Positions 53,686-62,397 of a stretch of DNA of 64,000 nucleotides are shown here, piece by piece. The DNA is taken from the NCBI GenBank assembly GCA_002419585.1, contig DIGJ01000023.1, positions 30,354-94,353 on the forward strand, given 5' to 3'. Below the pieces are notes generated by a model. The model had not been told where the DNA came from and did no database searches. It worked only from the letters and a program-made list of their open reading frames with translations. Positions within the stretch are counted from its first letter, which is position 1; every line of letters begins with the position of its first letter. The stretch comes from Lachnoclostridium sp. UBA5725 (GTDB lineage Bacteria; Bacillota; Clostridia; Lachnospirales; Lachnospiraceae). The translations under genes and the position numbers were made by a program.

Positions 53686-54849
53686 ATGCCAAAAATTATG
53701 GAAATAATTGCAAAGGAAACAAGAGGAACAAGCTATAACACATTTAAATATAGTTTTGATTCTATAGGGTTGCCCTCAATTGTATACGATGATGATTCGG
53801 ATAAGATAATGAAGTGGCAAGACAGTGCGGAAACAGTTAAACATATAAAACCAGTTGATTTAAAGCAATTAGCAGATACCATAGTCGAAGAAAAACCACT
53901 AATCAATTATTTTTTAGATGGTTCTAGACATGTATTTAAAGTTGACGATATTGCGTACAACAAGCAAGTTTTTCCAGTAGTTGCTGGACAGATAGGGGTA
54001 GGTTGCTGTAAGAGAGTTGATAAAAAAATGCAGCCAGAAGCATTTTACAGAGAGTTAGTGCTTACGTTACCAGATAAGAGTAATGCTGATGGTTGGGACG
54101 ATGTAGCATATTTTGCTTCAAAAGCAAAAAAATTGAATGAAAGTGAAGAATTGAAAAGGCTTGGTCTTAGTTTTTCGGCAATAATCCCATATGCTACATC
54201 TAAAAATGGTGCCCCAGAGGCAAAGCTAGAAGATAGAGCCATAGGAATTATTCAGGATTATATGATTGAATCAGAAAAACGTATGGTAGTGGAATTGGTA
54301 AAGAAGAAATTACTGGGACAGGATAGTTATTTGCTTAAAGACGGTTCTCTTGAGTATAAAGTAATGAAATCTGGAAGAGAAGATATGAGAACTTTACAGA
54401 AGATTAAGCATAATTATAATTGGGTTATAGGTGTATCGAAATCATTTAATCCAGAAAGTTGTATGGATCATACAGGAAAAGCTAATTCAAAATATATAAC
54501 GGAATTGCCAGTTTATCATAGAACTCCTGTTGCGCGGTTTGAAAATAGGGATTTTTTGGGTGACGTTCAATTTTGTGTATGGTATATTCGCCTTAGAGAT
54601 AAATCAAGAACACAAACACCATTTGATGGGGTAGTAAAGGTCGAAAAAATTATGATGGATGAAGAAATAGAAAATGGTATTGATAGTGATGTTATTGATT
54701 TAATATCCGCTAATATTATTAATGAAAGAAACCCAACTTGTTATGGAACTGATAAAAGATGGGCTAATCACTTATATCCTGTATTTTTGACTGAATCATA
54801 TGTAAAAAGTAAATATATAAGTTCAGAATTATTTTTAAATTTATTTTAG
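53686..54849 (+). CDS. NurA-like nuclease
   Basis: A 387-residue protein with the NurA active-site layout: FLDGSRHVF (Asp78) followed by PVVAGQIGVG, a helix with EDRAIGIIQDYMIESEKRM, a second DGSL motif (LLKDGSLEYK) and a VIGVSKS lysine strand. NurA is a Mn-dependent nuclease that works inside the HerA translocase hexamer to resect DNA. The HerA gene is next, 15 bases away, which supports the call. In bacteria HerA-NurA pairs occur mainly in defence islands. Start ATG 53686 with GGGGAG; 53662 is the alternative inside abiEii. Confidence 0.82.
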   Translation: MPKIMEIIAKETRGTSYNTFKYSFDSIGLPSIVYDDDSDKIMKWQDSAETVKHIKPVDLKQLADTIVEEKPLINYFLDGSRHVFKVDDIAYNKQVFPVVAGQIGVGCCKRVDKKMQPEAFYRELVLTLPDKSNADGWDDVAYFASKAKKLNESEELKRLGLSFSAIIPYATSKNGAPEAKLEDRAIGIIQDYMIESEKRMVVELVKKKLLGQDSYLLKDGSLEYKVMKSGREDMRTLQKIKHNYNWVIGVSKSFNPESCMDHTGKANSKYITELPVYHRTPVARFENRDFLGDVQFCVWYIRLRDKSRTQTPFDGVVKVEKIMMDEEIENGIDSDVIDLISANIINERNPTCYGTDKRWANHLYPVFLTESYVKSKYISSELFLNLF

Positions 54850-54864
54850 GGGAGGCAATTTATA

Positions 54865-56568
54865 ATGGCAATTAATTTAATTGGAAGAGTATTGGCAACA
54901 GAAAAGAACCCAACAACAATTGATGACTTTACGTTTTGGACAGATCCAGAGTTGATTTTAAATCCTTTTGATATTGTTAAGGTAACTCATGTAAATGATT
55001 CGTATTCGTATGGTGTTATTGAAGATATTGCACATATAACAGATGCAAATAGTTTTTTGACAAATTTTATATCAAGTGATTTTGGTAATGTTGAAATTGA
55101 AGAACCTACATTGCGTATAGGTATGAACTATGTAAAAGCTAAGGTGATTTGTAATGAGAAAAATATTTATATACCATTACAAAATAATGCGAAGGTTATG
55201 TTAGCAACTGCAGAAGAAATTAATTATGCGCTTGGTTTGAAGGATATTCAGAATCCGCTGGTATGTGGTTATTTGGAAATGTATGAAGGAACAAAAGGAT
55301 ATGAAAAAGTAACACTACCTGTGAACTTAAATTCAAAGTTTATTGTTGGACCAGAGGGCGCACATTTAAATATATCAGGGATATCTGGACTTGCATCAAA
55401 AACATCATATGCCATGTTTCTTATGAAAGCGATTCAAGATAGTTATCTGAAAAAGACAGGAGAAGATGACGATAGTGTAGCATTTGTGATGTTCAATGTA
55501 AAAGGTAAAGACTTATTAGCAATAGATCAACCCAATGATTTTATGGATGAAAAGGATCCGGAGAAAGCAAAAAAAGATACACTTGAGCAGTATGAAAAAT
55601 TAGGATTATCAACAGAACCATTTAAAAACGTTCATTATTACTATCCGCATTCAGTTCCGAAAACACGTCACTGGAATACATACTTAACAGAAGAGGAACT
55701 CAATGACAATATAAAAAAGAAAAAGGCTAAAAAGTACAAATATGTGTTTAAGGATGACAAAGAAAATTTAGATTTGATGTTTTCAAATATAGATGATTCC
55801 AATCAAACAATGGATTCCATAATTACATACATAATGTCTGGTCAAGGAGAATTTGGTAGAATTAGTGATTGGCAAGAATTTTTGGAGGCAGTCAAGCGGA
55901 AATGTGAAGCTGGTTCCAATGGAAGTGATAAAGAAATCCCAATTGCCAGTTGGAGAAAATTCTATAGAATAATTAATAAAGGCATCACTGATAATAAAAT
56001 TTTTGCTAGATCGGTTGTGGAGGAAGATGGAGAAACAAGAATTGGAGATGCAATGAAGTATATTAAGAAAAACGAAGTGCATGTAATTGATATAGCAAAA
56101 TTATCTGAGGATAAGCAGGCATTTGTTTTTGGTGACGCTATAAGAACTTTATATGATTTACAGCTTGGTCAGTATAGCGGTGATGAGGGAGTAAATCCAC
56201 CATCCAGAATAGTTGTCTTTATTGATGAATTGAATAAGTATGCGTCTAAAGAAGTACCTAAAAATTCTCCGATTTTAAAACAAGTTTTGGATGTTGCAGA
56301 GAGAGGACGTTCCCTTGGTGTGGTTTTATTTGCAGCAGAGCAGTTTAGAAGTGCCATCCATGATAGAGTTACGGGAAATTGTTCAACACATGCTTATGGT
56401 CGAACAAACTCAATTGAAGTTTCAAAAAGCGACTACAAGAGTGTACCTAACGTTTATAAGAACATGATGACAAGATTAAAACAGGGCGAATATATTATCC
56501 AAAATCCTATATTTAGGTCGTTGCTAAATATTAAATTCCCTAAACCAATATATAAACAATTTAAATAG
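54865..56568 (+). CDS. HerA-like DNA translocase ATPase
   Basis: A 567-residue protein. Residues 1-110 are a HAS-barrel (LNPFDIVKVTHVNDSYSYGVIEDI). The P-loop region is HLNISGISGLASKTSYAMF (about 167-185), with Ser in place of the Gly before Lys179. Walker B is RIVVFIDELNKYA, then VLDVAERGRSLGVVLFAAEQFRSAIHDRVTGNC and the Arg region HAYGRTNS, both typical of HerA/FtsK relatives. An insert of charged residues (about 285-320) is unusual. With NurA it should form a hexameric motor-nuclease. Confidence 0.87.
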   Translation: MAINLIGRVLATEKNPTTIDDFTFWTDPELILNPFDIVKVTHVNDSYSYGVIEDIAHITDANSFLTNFISSDFGNVEIEEPTLRIGMNYVKAKVICNEKNIYIPLQNNAKVMLATAEEINYALGLKDIQNPLVCGYLEMYEGTKGYEKVTLPVNLNSKFIVGPEGAHLNISGISGLASKTSYAMFLMKAIQDSYLKKTGEDDDSVAFVMFNVKGKDLLAIDQPNDFMDEKDPEKAKKDTLEQYEKLGLSTEPFKNVHYYYPHSVPKTRHWNTYLTEEELNDNIKKKKAKKYKYVFKDDKENLDLMFSNIDDSNQTMDSIITYIMSGQGEFGRISDWQEFLEAVKRKCEAGSNGSDKEIPIASWRKFYRIINKGITDNKIFARSVVEEDGETRIGDAMKYIKKNEVHVIDIAKLSEDKQAFVFGDAIRTLYDLQLGQYSGDEGVNPPSRIVVFIDELNKYASKEVPKNSPILKQVLDVAERGRSLGVVLFAAEQFRSAIHDRVTGNCSTHAYGRTNSIEVSKSDYKSVPNVYKNMMTRLKQGEYIIQNPIFRSLLNIKFPKPIYKQFK

Positions 56569-56582
56569 TGAGGTGAAGATGT

Positions 56583-58148
56583 ATGGCAACGATAGGAAAA
56601 AATATCTTAGATAATCTAACAACTGGTATGTATTCTGATTCAAGAGTAATATTTCGTGAGTATATTCAAAATGCATGTGATCAGATTGATTTGGCTGTAA
56701 AACTTGGAATTATTAAACATCAAGAAGGACAAGTAGATATTTATATTGATAGTCATAAAAGATATATAAGTATTCTTGACAATGCTACTGGAGTTAAATC
56801 TGAATCTTTCATTCAAGATTTAGGCGATATAGCAAACAGCAATAAACAGATTGGACAAAATAAAGGTTTCAGAGGTATTGGACGATTATGTGGCTTGGCA
56901 TATTGTAAAACACTTAAATTCAAAACCAGTTATTCAGGTGAAGATGTTGCATCAGTAATGGTTTGTGACGCAAAAAAAATGCGTAAAATGCTAGTTGAGA
57001 ACAAAAAATATACGATTGATGAAATTTGGGAAGAAATTGTAAACTATGAAGTGGAACCAGAAGAAATAAGCAAGCATTATTTTGAAGTGGAAATGATAGA
57101 TATAAATCATGAGAACACAGATTTGCTAGATGAAAAAAAGATTAAGGAGTATCTGAGTTTTGTTGCGCCTGTTCCATATAAAAATACATTTATTATGAGA
57201 AGTAGCATATATTCACATGCAAAAGAAATGGGATACACAATTGACGAATATTGTGTGCAGATAAACGGTCAGCAGATTTTTAAGGAATATACAACTAGGA
57301 TTAAAGAACAAAGTGGTGCTGCTTTGAAAAATTATGATGATATATCAAAGTTGGAATTTAAGGACTTTTATATTGGAGATGGAGAAAATAAGAAACTTAT
57401 TGCTTGGATGTGGTATGGACTTTCACGATTTGAAAAATCCATACCCAAAATTAATCAAATGCGTGGTATTCGTGTTAGAAGTGGTAATATTCAGATTGGT
57501 AACGATGATGTAATTCAAAATCTCTTTAAAGAAAGCAGAGGGAATTATTATTTTGTTGGTGAAGTGTTTGCTTTGGATGACAATCTTATTCCAAATTCGC
57601 AACGTGATTATTTCAACGAGAATGAAGCACGAGTTGTTTTTGAAGACCAATTAAGACTGTATTTCTTTGATGTTTTACATAAACTGTACTATGATGCGAA
57701 CAGATTAAAAAATGCATATAAAAAACAGGAAGAATATATTACAATAGTTGAAGAATTTGATAAGAAAAATAGCGAAAATGGATTCATCAATGAAGAAGAA
57801 AAACAGAAATTAAAGTTTTCTATCGAAAAAGTTCAAAAAGAAGTGGCTGAAGCAAAAAAGCAAATTATCAAATTTAAAGAAATTGAGATAGATTCGCCGA
57901 TAGCTGAAGTGCAAAAAAGCATCGAGCAGAAATTCTGTGCAGATAAATTGCAAAAGGACGTAGAGAAAAAAGAAATTCTGTCTGATGAAGTCCAAGATAA
58001 AAAGAAACAATACATGACTTCTTCGTTTTCCAAATTGTCAAAGAGTGAAAGAAAATTAGTCAGCCGTTTGTTGGCAATAATAACAGAAGTAGCGCCAAAG
58101 GATATTGGTGATACGATTATAGAAAGAATAAAGGAAGAATTGAGATAA
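56583..58148 (+). CDS. Hsp90/MutL-type GHKL ATPase, first copy
   Basis: A 521-residue protein. N box FREYIQNACDQID (Glu26, Asn30, Asp33), G1 ISILDNATGV (Asp66, Gly70) and G2 NKGFRGIGRLCGL (about 94-104) form the GHKL nucleotide site as in Hsp90, MutL and MORC. Residues about 385-480 are a long charged coiled coil. MORC-like and Hsp90-like ATPases recur in bacterial defence systems, as DNA clamps or chaperone-like sensors. The gene lies 14 bases after the HerA gene. It is paralogous to the ATPase at 60853. Confidence 0.85.
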   Translation: MATIGKNILDNLTTGMYSDSRVIFREYIQNACDQIDLAVKLGIIKHQEGQVDIYIDSHKRYISILDNATGVKSESFIQDLGDIANSNKQIGQNKGFRGIGRLCGLAYCKTLKFKTSYSGEDVASVMVCDAKKMRKMLVENKKYTIDEIWEEIVNYEVEPEEISKHYFEVEMIDINHENTDLLDEKKIKEYLSFVAPVPYKNTFIMRSSIYSHAKEMGYTIDEYCVQINGQQIFKEYTTRIKEQSGAALKNYDDISKLEFKDFYIGDGENKKLIAWMWYGLSRFEKSIPKINQMRGIRVRSGNIQIGNDDVIQNLFKESRGNYYFVGEVFALDDNLIPNSQRDYFNENEARVVFEDQLRLYFFDVLHKLYYDANRLKNAYKKQEEYITIVEEFDKKNSENGFINEEEKQKLKFSIEKVQKEVAEAKKQIIKFKEIEIDSPIAEVQKSIEQKFCADKLQKDVEKKEILSDEVQDKKKQYMTSSFSKLSKSERKLVSRLLAIITEVAPKDIGDTIIERIKEELR

Positions 58149-58149
58149 A

Positions 58150-60042
58150 ATGAACAGAAAAGTATTATTAATTGAACCTAATTATAAAAATAAGTATCCT
58201 CCAATGGGGCTCATGAAAATAGCGACATATTATCGCATGAAGGGTGATGATGTTAGGTTTTATAAAGGTGATATGAAATCATTAGCGGTTGAATTGATAT
58301 GTGAAGATTTAATCGATAATCTTGAAATTGTATACCCTGAATATTTTTGGAAGCAGTATTATATGGCTTTATTCAATTTTATTAAAATTGGTAGATATTC
58401 GTTTTTAGAAGAGCATGATGTATTTAGTTTAGATGATATTTTAGAAGTAGTAAAAGAATATAGAAAAAAGTATAAAAACAAAGAATATTTTACTAATCCC
58501 AGATTTGATAAGGTAGGAATAACGACATTATTTACATTCTATTGGGATATTACAATTGATACAATTAATTTTGCAAAGCAATTATGTAAAAATCCTGTGG
58601 ATGTAATGGTTGGTGGTATAATGTCCTCATTATTACCGAATGAAATTTTTGAAGCTACAGGAATTCGCCCTTTTATAGGATTGTTGAATCAGCCAGGCGA
58701 TATTGATCCGGGTGATGAGCTAATTATTGATCAGCTACCACTAGATTATTCAATTTTAGATGAAATTGATTATGTGTATCCGGCAAACAATGCATATTTC
58801 GCTTATATGACAAGAGGTTGTGTTAATAAATGCAAATTTTGTGCAGTTCCAAGATTAGAGCCAGAGTATTGTGATTACATTAGCCTAAGGGAACAGATAA
58901 AGATAACAAATGAAAGATTTGGGATACAAAAAGATTTATTGTTATTAGATAATAATGTATTAGCATCAAAGTGTTATGACGAAATTATTGATGAAATAAA
59001 AGAGTGTGGTTTTGCGACAGGAGCAACTTATACAACACCAAATGAGTATGATGTTATGATTAAAAATCTAAGAGATTCATATAATGACAGAGCATACATT
59101 CGAAAAGCAGTTAAAATTTACAAGGATATAATTGAAAGACTTAAGAACAGCGAAGAAAAAACAGAATTATTTATGTTATTTGAGAAGAAGCAATGTTTAT
59201 ATTATTATACAGCCACAAAAGAAGCAATTCTTGAGTTGGATGAGATTGTTCGGCCTTTGTATGAAAAAACACATAGACCTACAAAAAAGAAAAGAATTGT
59301 TGATTTTAATCAGGGAATAGATTCTAGATTTATTAAAAACGAGAACATGAAGAAGCTCTCAGAAGTTAATATTTATCCATTAAGAATTGCTTTCGATCAT
59401 TGGAAACTGCGCGATATTTACGAAAAATCAGTTAGAACGGCAGCAACAAACGGTATCAAGAATTTATCGAACTATTTATTATACAATTTTGAAGATAAAC
59501 CAGAAGAGTTGTATTATCGGCTTGAATTGAACGTAAGGTTATGTGAGGAACTGGATGCTAGCATATATTCGTTTCCTATGAAGTATCATCCAATTAACGA
59601 CCCTGAATTCTTTAAGAATAGAGATTACATAGGGGAATATTGGAACAGAAAATTTATAAGAGCAATACAGGCAGTATTAAATTCTACAAAAGGAAAGATT
59701 GGAAGAGGAAAAGAGTTTTTTGAAGAAGCATTCGGAAGTAACGTTGACGAATTTCATAAAATATTATGGATGCCAGAAACATTCATTATATACCGTCGTC
59801 AATATGATGCTAAACTAAGAGAAAAATTAGCTGATAGATATAAAAATCATTCAGATAAGGACTGTGACGATGCTAATGTCTGGTGGGAAAAGTTTAAGGC
59901 GTTATCTGAAGGAAAACGTGAACAAGCCAAAGCAATTATAGCACTAAATAAGTTTAGAGAAGGTGAATATGAGCCACAAGATGCTGATATAGAAGAAGTG
60001 CTAAGTTATTATAAGTTAACTAGAGATGATGCTGAAAAATAA
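58150..60042 (+). CDS. Radical SAM enzyme with a B12-binding-like N-terminus
   Basis: A 630-residue protein. The N-terminus KVLLIEPNYKNKYPPMGLMKIATYYRMKGDDVRF looks like the start of a cobalamin-binding-type domain, although the DxHxxG ligand motif is not seen. The SAM cluster is GCVNKCKFC (Cys224, 228, 231). The barrel region is split by an insertion (about 300-385) before VDFNQGIDSRFIKN. It starts one base after the GHKL stop. Radical SAM enzymes in defence (viperins) make modified nucleotides, but this architecture differs. Substrate unknown. Confidence 0.85.
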   Translation: MNRKVLLIEPNYKNKYPPMGLMKIATYYRMKGDDVRFYKGDMKSLAVELICEDLIDNLEIVYPEYFWKQYYMALFNFIKIGRYSFLEEHDVFSLDDILEVVKEYRKKYKNKEYFTNPRFDKVGITTLFTFYWDITIDTINFAKQLCKNPVDVMVGGIMSSLLPNEIFEATGIRPFIGLLNQPGDIDPGDELIIDQLPLDYSILDEIDYVYPANNAYFAYMTRGCVNKCKFCAVPRLEPEYCDYISLREQIKITNERFGIQKDLLLLDNNVLASKCYDEIIDEIKECGFATGATYTTPNEYDVMIKNLRDSYNDRAYIRKAVKIYKDIIERLKNSEEKTELFMLFEKKQCLYYYTATKEAILELDEIVRPLYEKTHRPTKKKRIVDFNQGIDSRFIKNENMKKLSEVNIYPLRIAFDHWKLRDIYEKSVRTAATNGIKNLSNYLLYNFEDKPEELYYRLELNVRLCEELDASIYSFPMKYHPINDPEFFKNRDYIGEYWNRKFIRAIQAVLNSTKGKIGRGKEFFEEAFGSNVDEFHKILWMPETFIIYRRQYDAKLREKLADRYKNHSDKDCDDANVWWEKFKALSEGKREQAKAIIALNKFREGEYEPQDADIEEVLSYYKLTRDDAEK

Positions 60043-60065
60043 TGAACGAGAGGGGTAGTTGTGTT

Positions 60066-60824
60066 ATGGCTTATCAAAACCCAGAACCAACACTTGATAG
60101 TGTAAATGAAAAGTTGCCAGAGGAGAATAGTGGTGATTATACAAAGATAGACAAAGTTTATTTTGCGTTTATAGATGTATTAGGATTTAAAAAGACATTT
60201 GATGATATGAGAATTTCAAAGGAGGAATTTGAAGCTGAAAAATATAGAGATGTTTTTAATTATTTTTTTGAATTAATGAATGCTGCAAAATTCATGGAAA
60301 GAGGTAGTGATTCTGGGTGTTATGCAGGACAAACATCGGATAGCTTGTATTTTTATACAGATAGATCAGATTTCCTTGTACAATTCATGAAAATTTTTGC
60401 TCATTTCAATTTGTATGCGATGTCTAAAGATGTTTTCTTTAGAGGTGGAATTGCAAAAGGTAATCTATATAAAAAATTAAATTATCAATTTTATGGCAAT
60501 AGTGTGATTTATGCATACTTGCTTGAAAGTGTTATTTCACGAAATCCAATTATTGTTATAGATGAAAATACAAATAGTGATATGAAAAATTATAATGAAT
60601 ATATGGAAATAGTCGAAGAGAAAAATGGACGTTATTACATAAAACCTTTTGTTTTCTTGAATAGGGAAATTGCTCTAGACACTGATAGATTTATTAGGAG
60701 GGAGATAGATTCAGAAGCCATTATAAAAAATATAGAAAAAAATAAATGTTTGTTTGAATATGATGCCAAGAATTATGAAAAGTATAAATTCCTTTTAGAT
60801 GAATTAAAAAGAATAAATCAATAG
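60066..60824 (+). CDS. Divergent class III nucleotide-cyclase-like protein
   Basis: About 252 residues. Pattern seen: YFAFIDVLGFKK (first metal Asp), QTSDSLYFYTD (second metal Asp in SDS), VFFRGGIAKGNLY, and FYGNSVIYAYLLES. This order and spacing is that of a class III adenylate/guanylate cyclase catalytic core and resembles the cyclases of Pycsar-type systems. The usual base-selecting residues could not be identified, so product and activity are unknown. I prefer ATG 60066 with GAGGGG upstream; ATG 60042 overlaps the previous stop and has no ribosome site. Confidence 0.6.
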   Translation: MAYQNPEPTLDSVNEKLPEENSGDYTKIDKVYFAFIDVLGFKKTFDDMRISKEEFEAEKYRDVFNYFFELMNAAKFMERGSDSGCYAGQTSDSLYFYTDRSDFLVQFMKIFAHFNLYAMSKDVFFRGGIAKGNLYKKLNYQFYGNSVIYAYLLESVISRNPIIVIDENTNSDMKNYNEYMEIVEEKNGRYYIKPFVFLNREIALDTDRFIRREIDSEAIIKNIEKNKCLFEYDAKNYEKYKFLLDELKRINQ

Positions 60825-60852
60825 ATAGCTGGATAGAATAGGAGGAGAGACA

Positions 60853-62322
60853 ATGAATGATTATAATGTGGGAGCAGGTATTTTGAATATTATTACAGAA
60901 TCTTTGTACGATAATCCAATAGTAGTATTTCGTGAATATGTGCAGAACTCTATCGATTCTATATTTAAAAATGAGCTGAATAGAGACAAATGTGAAATAA
61001 AAATATGGCTTAACGATAATAATCTTTTCTTTTTGGATAATGGAACGGGTATAGAGTCTAACAAATTTGAAGATGAGATGGTAAAAATTGGAGCATCATC
61101 AAAAAAGAAACAAAGAAATATGGGGTATAAAGGTATTGGTAGATTGTCAGGAGTTCCATATTGCAAAAAGCTAATATTTACTAATATTATTGATTATGCT
61201 AATAAGGTAGTACAGACATATACTATTGATACATTGAAGTATGAAAAAATAAAAAATGATGAAACTTATGCAACACTTAGTTTTGTAGAATTGATGAAAA
61301 TTATTGGACAATATTGTGATGAATCTGAATCTGTGAATTCACCCGATTTGTTTTCTGTAATTCAAAAATATGACGAGTTAATGAGAATAAACAATTCAGG
61401 ATTTTTAGTAATACTAAATGATATAACAATGGTTTTAAATAATACAATTTATAATGATGATTTCTTGCAACAGCTTGGTTGGCTTTTACCTGTGAATTTT
61501 TTTGATAATTTATATAAATCAAAAGCAGGAGAATTGTTTGACGAAATTACAACTGAAGATGATAGTAAAATTATACCTGCAAGATATTGTAGTATATATT
61601 ATAATGATCATCCAGTGCTTAGACCTATAAAAGAAGAAATGCTAAGAGACTATGTTTGTAAATGTGATTTTAAATATGCAGTAGGGTTTCATACATTTAA
61701 TGGTGATAAAATTGCTATTGACAAAAATAATATTTTTTCAGGAATTAGAATATATATAGATAATATGTTACTTTGCGATGAAAATGAATTGTTACAAAGT
61801 TTAGAAAATTATGGTTTACTTGAACATACTACTAATGGGCAATTACAATCTGTCAGAGGAATAGCAGCAATGATATATATTACTGACAAAGTAAGCATAT
61901 CAGCAAATGCAAGAAGAACGTTTATTGAAGTTACGGATAATAATTCTATTGAGTTTTTAAAATTGTTAGCAGAATTTGTTAATAGAATCTATGATACGCG
62001 TTATGCATTGTCAAATTATGTATCTGCAAAGAATAAACAGCAAGTAGGAGAAGAAAAATTAAGTAAATTGCGTGTTAATGCACTTGAGAATTTAAGAAAT
62101 TTAGCAAAAGAAAATATTGAATTGACAATAGGAGATAGTGACGCTGAAATAGGTTTTGACAATATGAGCATAACGGAAAAAAAGCGGTTTATTAAAAATA
62201 AAATTTCTGTTCAATTAGATTGTAAGCTAAAGGAATATATAAAACAACTCAGTACATTTGAGCTTGAGGATGCATATGAAAGGTTTCTTGAATGGATAGA
62301 AGTGACTGATAGAACGGATTAA
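60853..62322 (+). CDS. Hsp90/MutL-type GHKL ATPase, second copy
   Basis: A 489-residue relative of the ATPase at 56583. N box FREYVQNSIDSIF (Glu28, Asn32, Asp35), G1 LFFLDNGTGI (Asp62) and G2 NMGYKGIGRLSGV (about 89-101) are intact. A late SISANARRTFIEV resembles the catalytic-loop region after G3 in Hsp90-like proteins. The C-terminal part is helical. A pair of such ATPases flanking the radical SAM and cyclase-like genes suggests that they form a heteromeric complex. GGAGGAG ribosome site, 28 bases after the previous gene. Confidence 0.85.
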   Translation: MNDYNVGAGILNIITESLYDNPIVVFREYVQNSIDSIFKNELNRDKCEIKIWLNDNNLFFLDNGTGIESNKFEDEMVKIGASSKKKQRNMGYKGIGRLSGVPYCKKLIFTNIIDYANKVVQTYTIDTLKYEKIKNDETYATLSFVELMKIIGQYCDESESVNSPDLFSVIQKYDELMRINNSGFLVILNDITMVLNNTIYNDDFLQQLGWLLPVNFFDNLYKSKAGELFDEITTEDDSKIIPARYCSIYYNDHPVLRPIKEEMLRDYVCKCDFKYAVGFHTFNGDKIAIDKNNIFSGIRIYIDNMLLCDENELLQSLENYGLLEHTTNGQLQSVRGIAAMIYITDKVSISANARRTFIEVTDNNSIEFLKLLAEFVNRIYDTRYALSNYVSAKNKQQVGEEKLSKLRVNALENLRNLAKENIELTIGDSDAEIGFDNMSITEKKRFIKNKISVQLDCKLKEYIKQLSTFELEDAYERFLEWIEVTDRTD

Positions 62323-62397
62323 GCAAATAAAATACAAAATAATCTGAAATTTAGTAAAGTAGCTTAAAATCTACGTTAGAAAAGAAGGTGAAACCAG

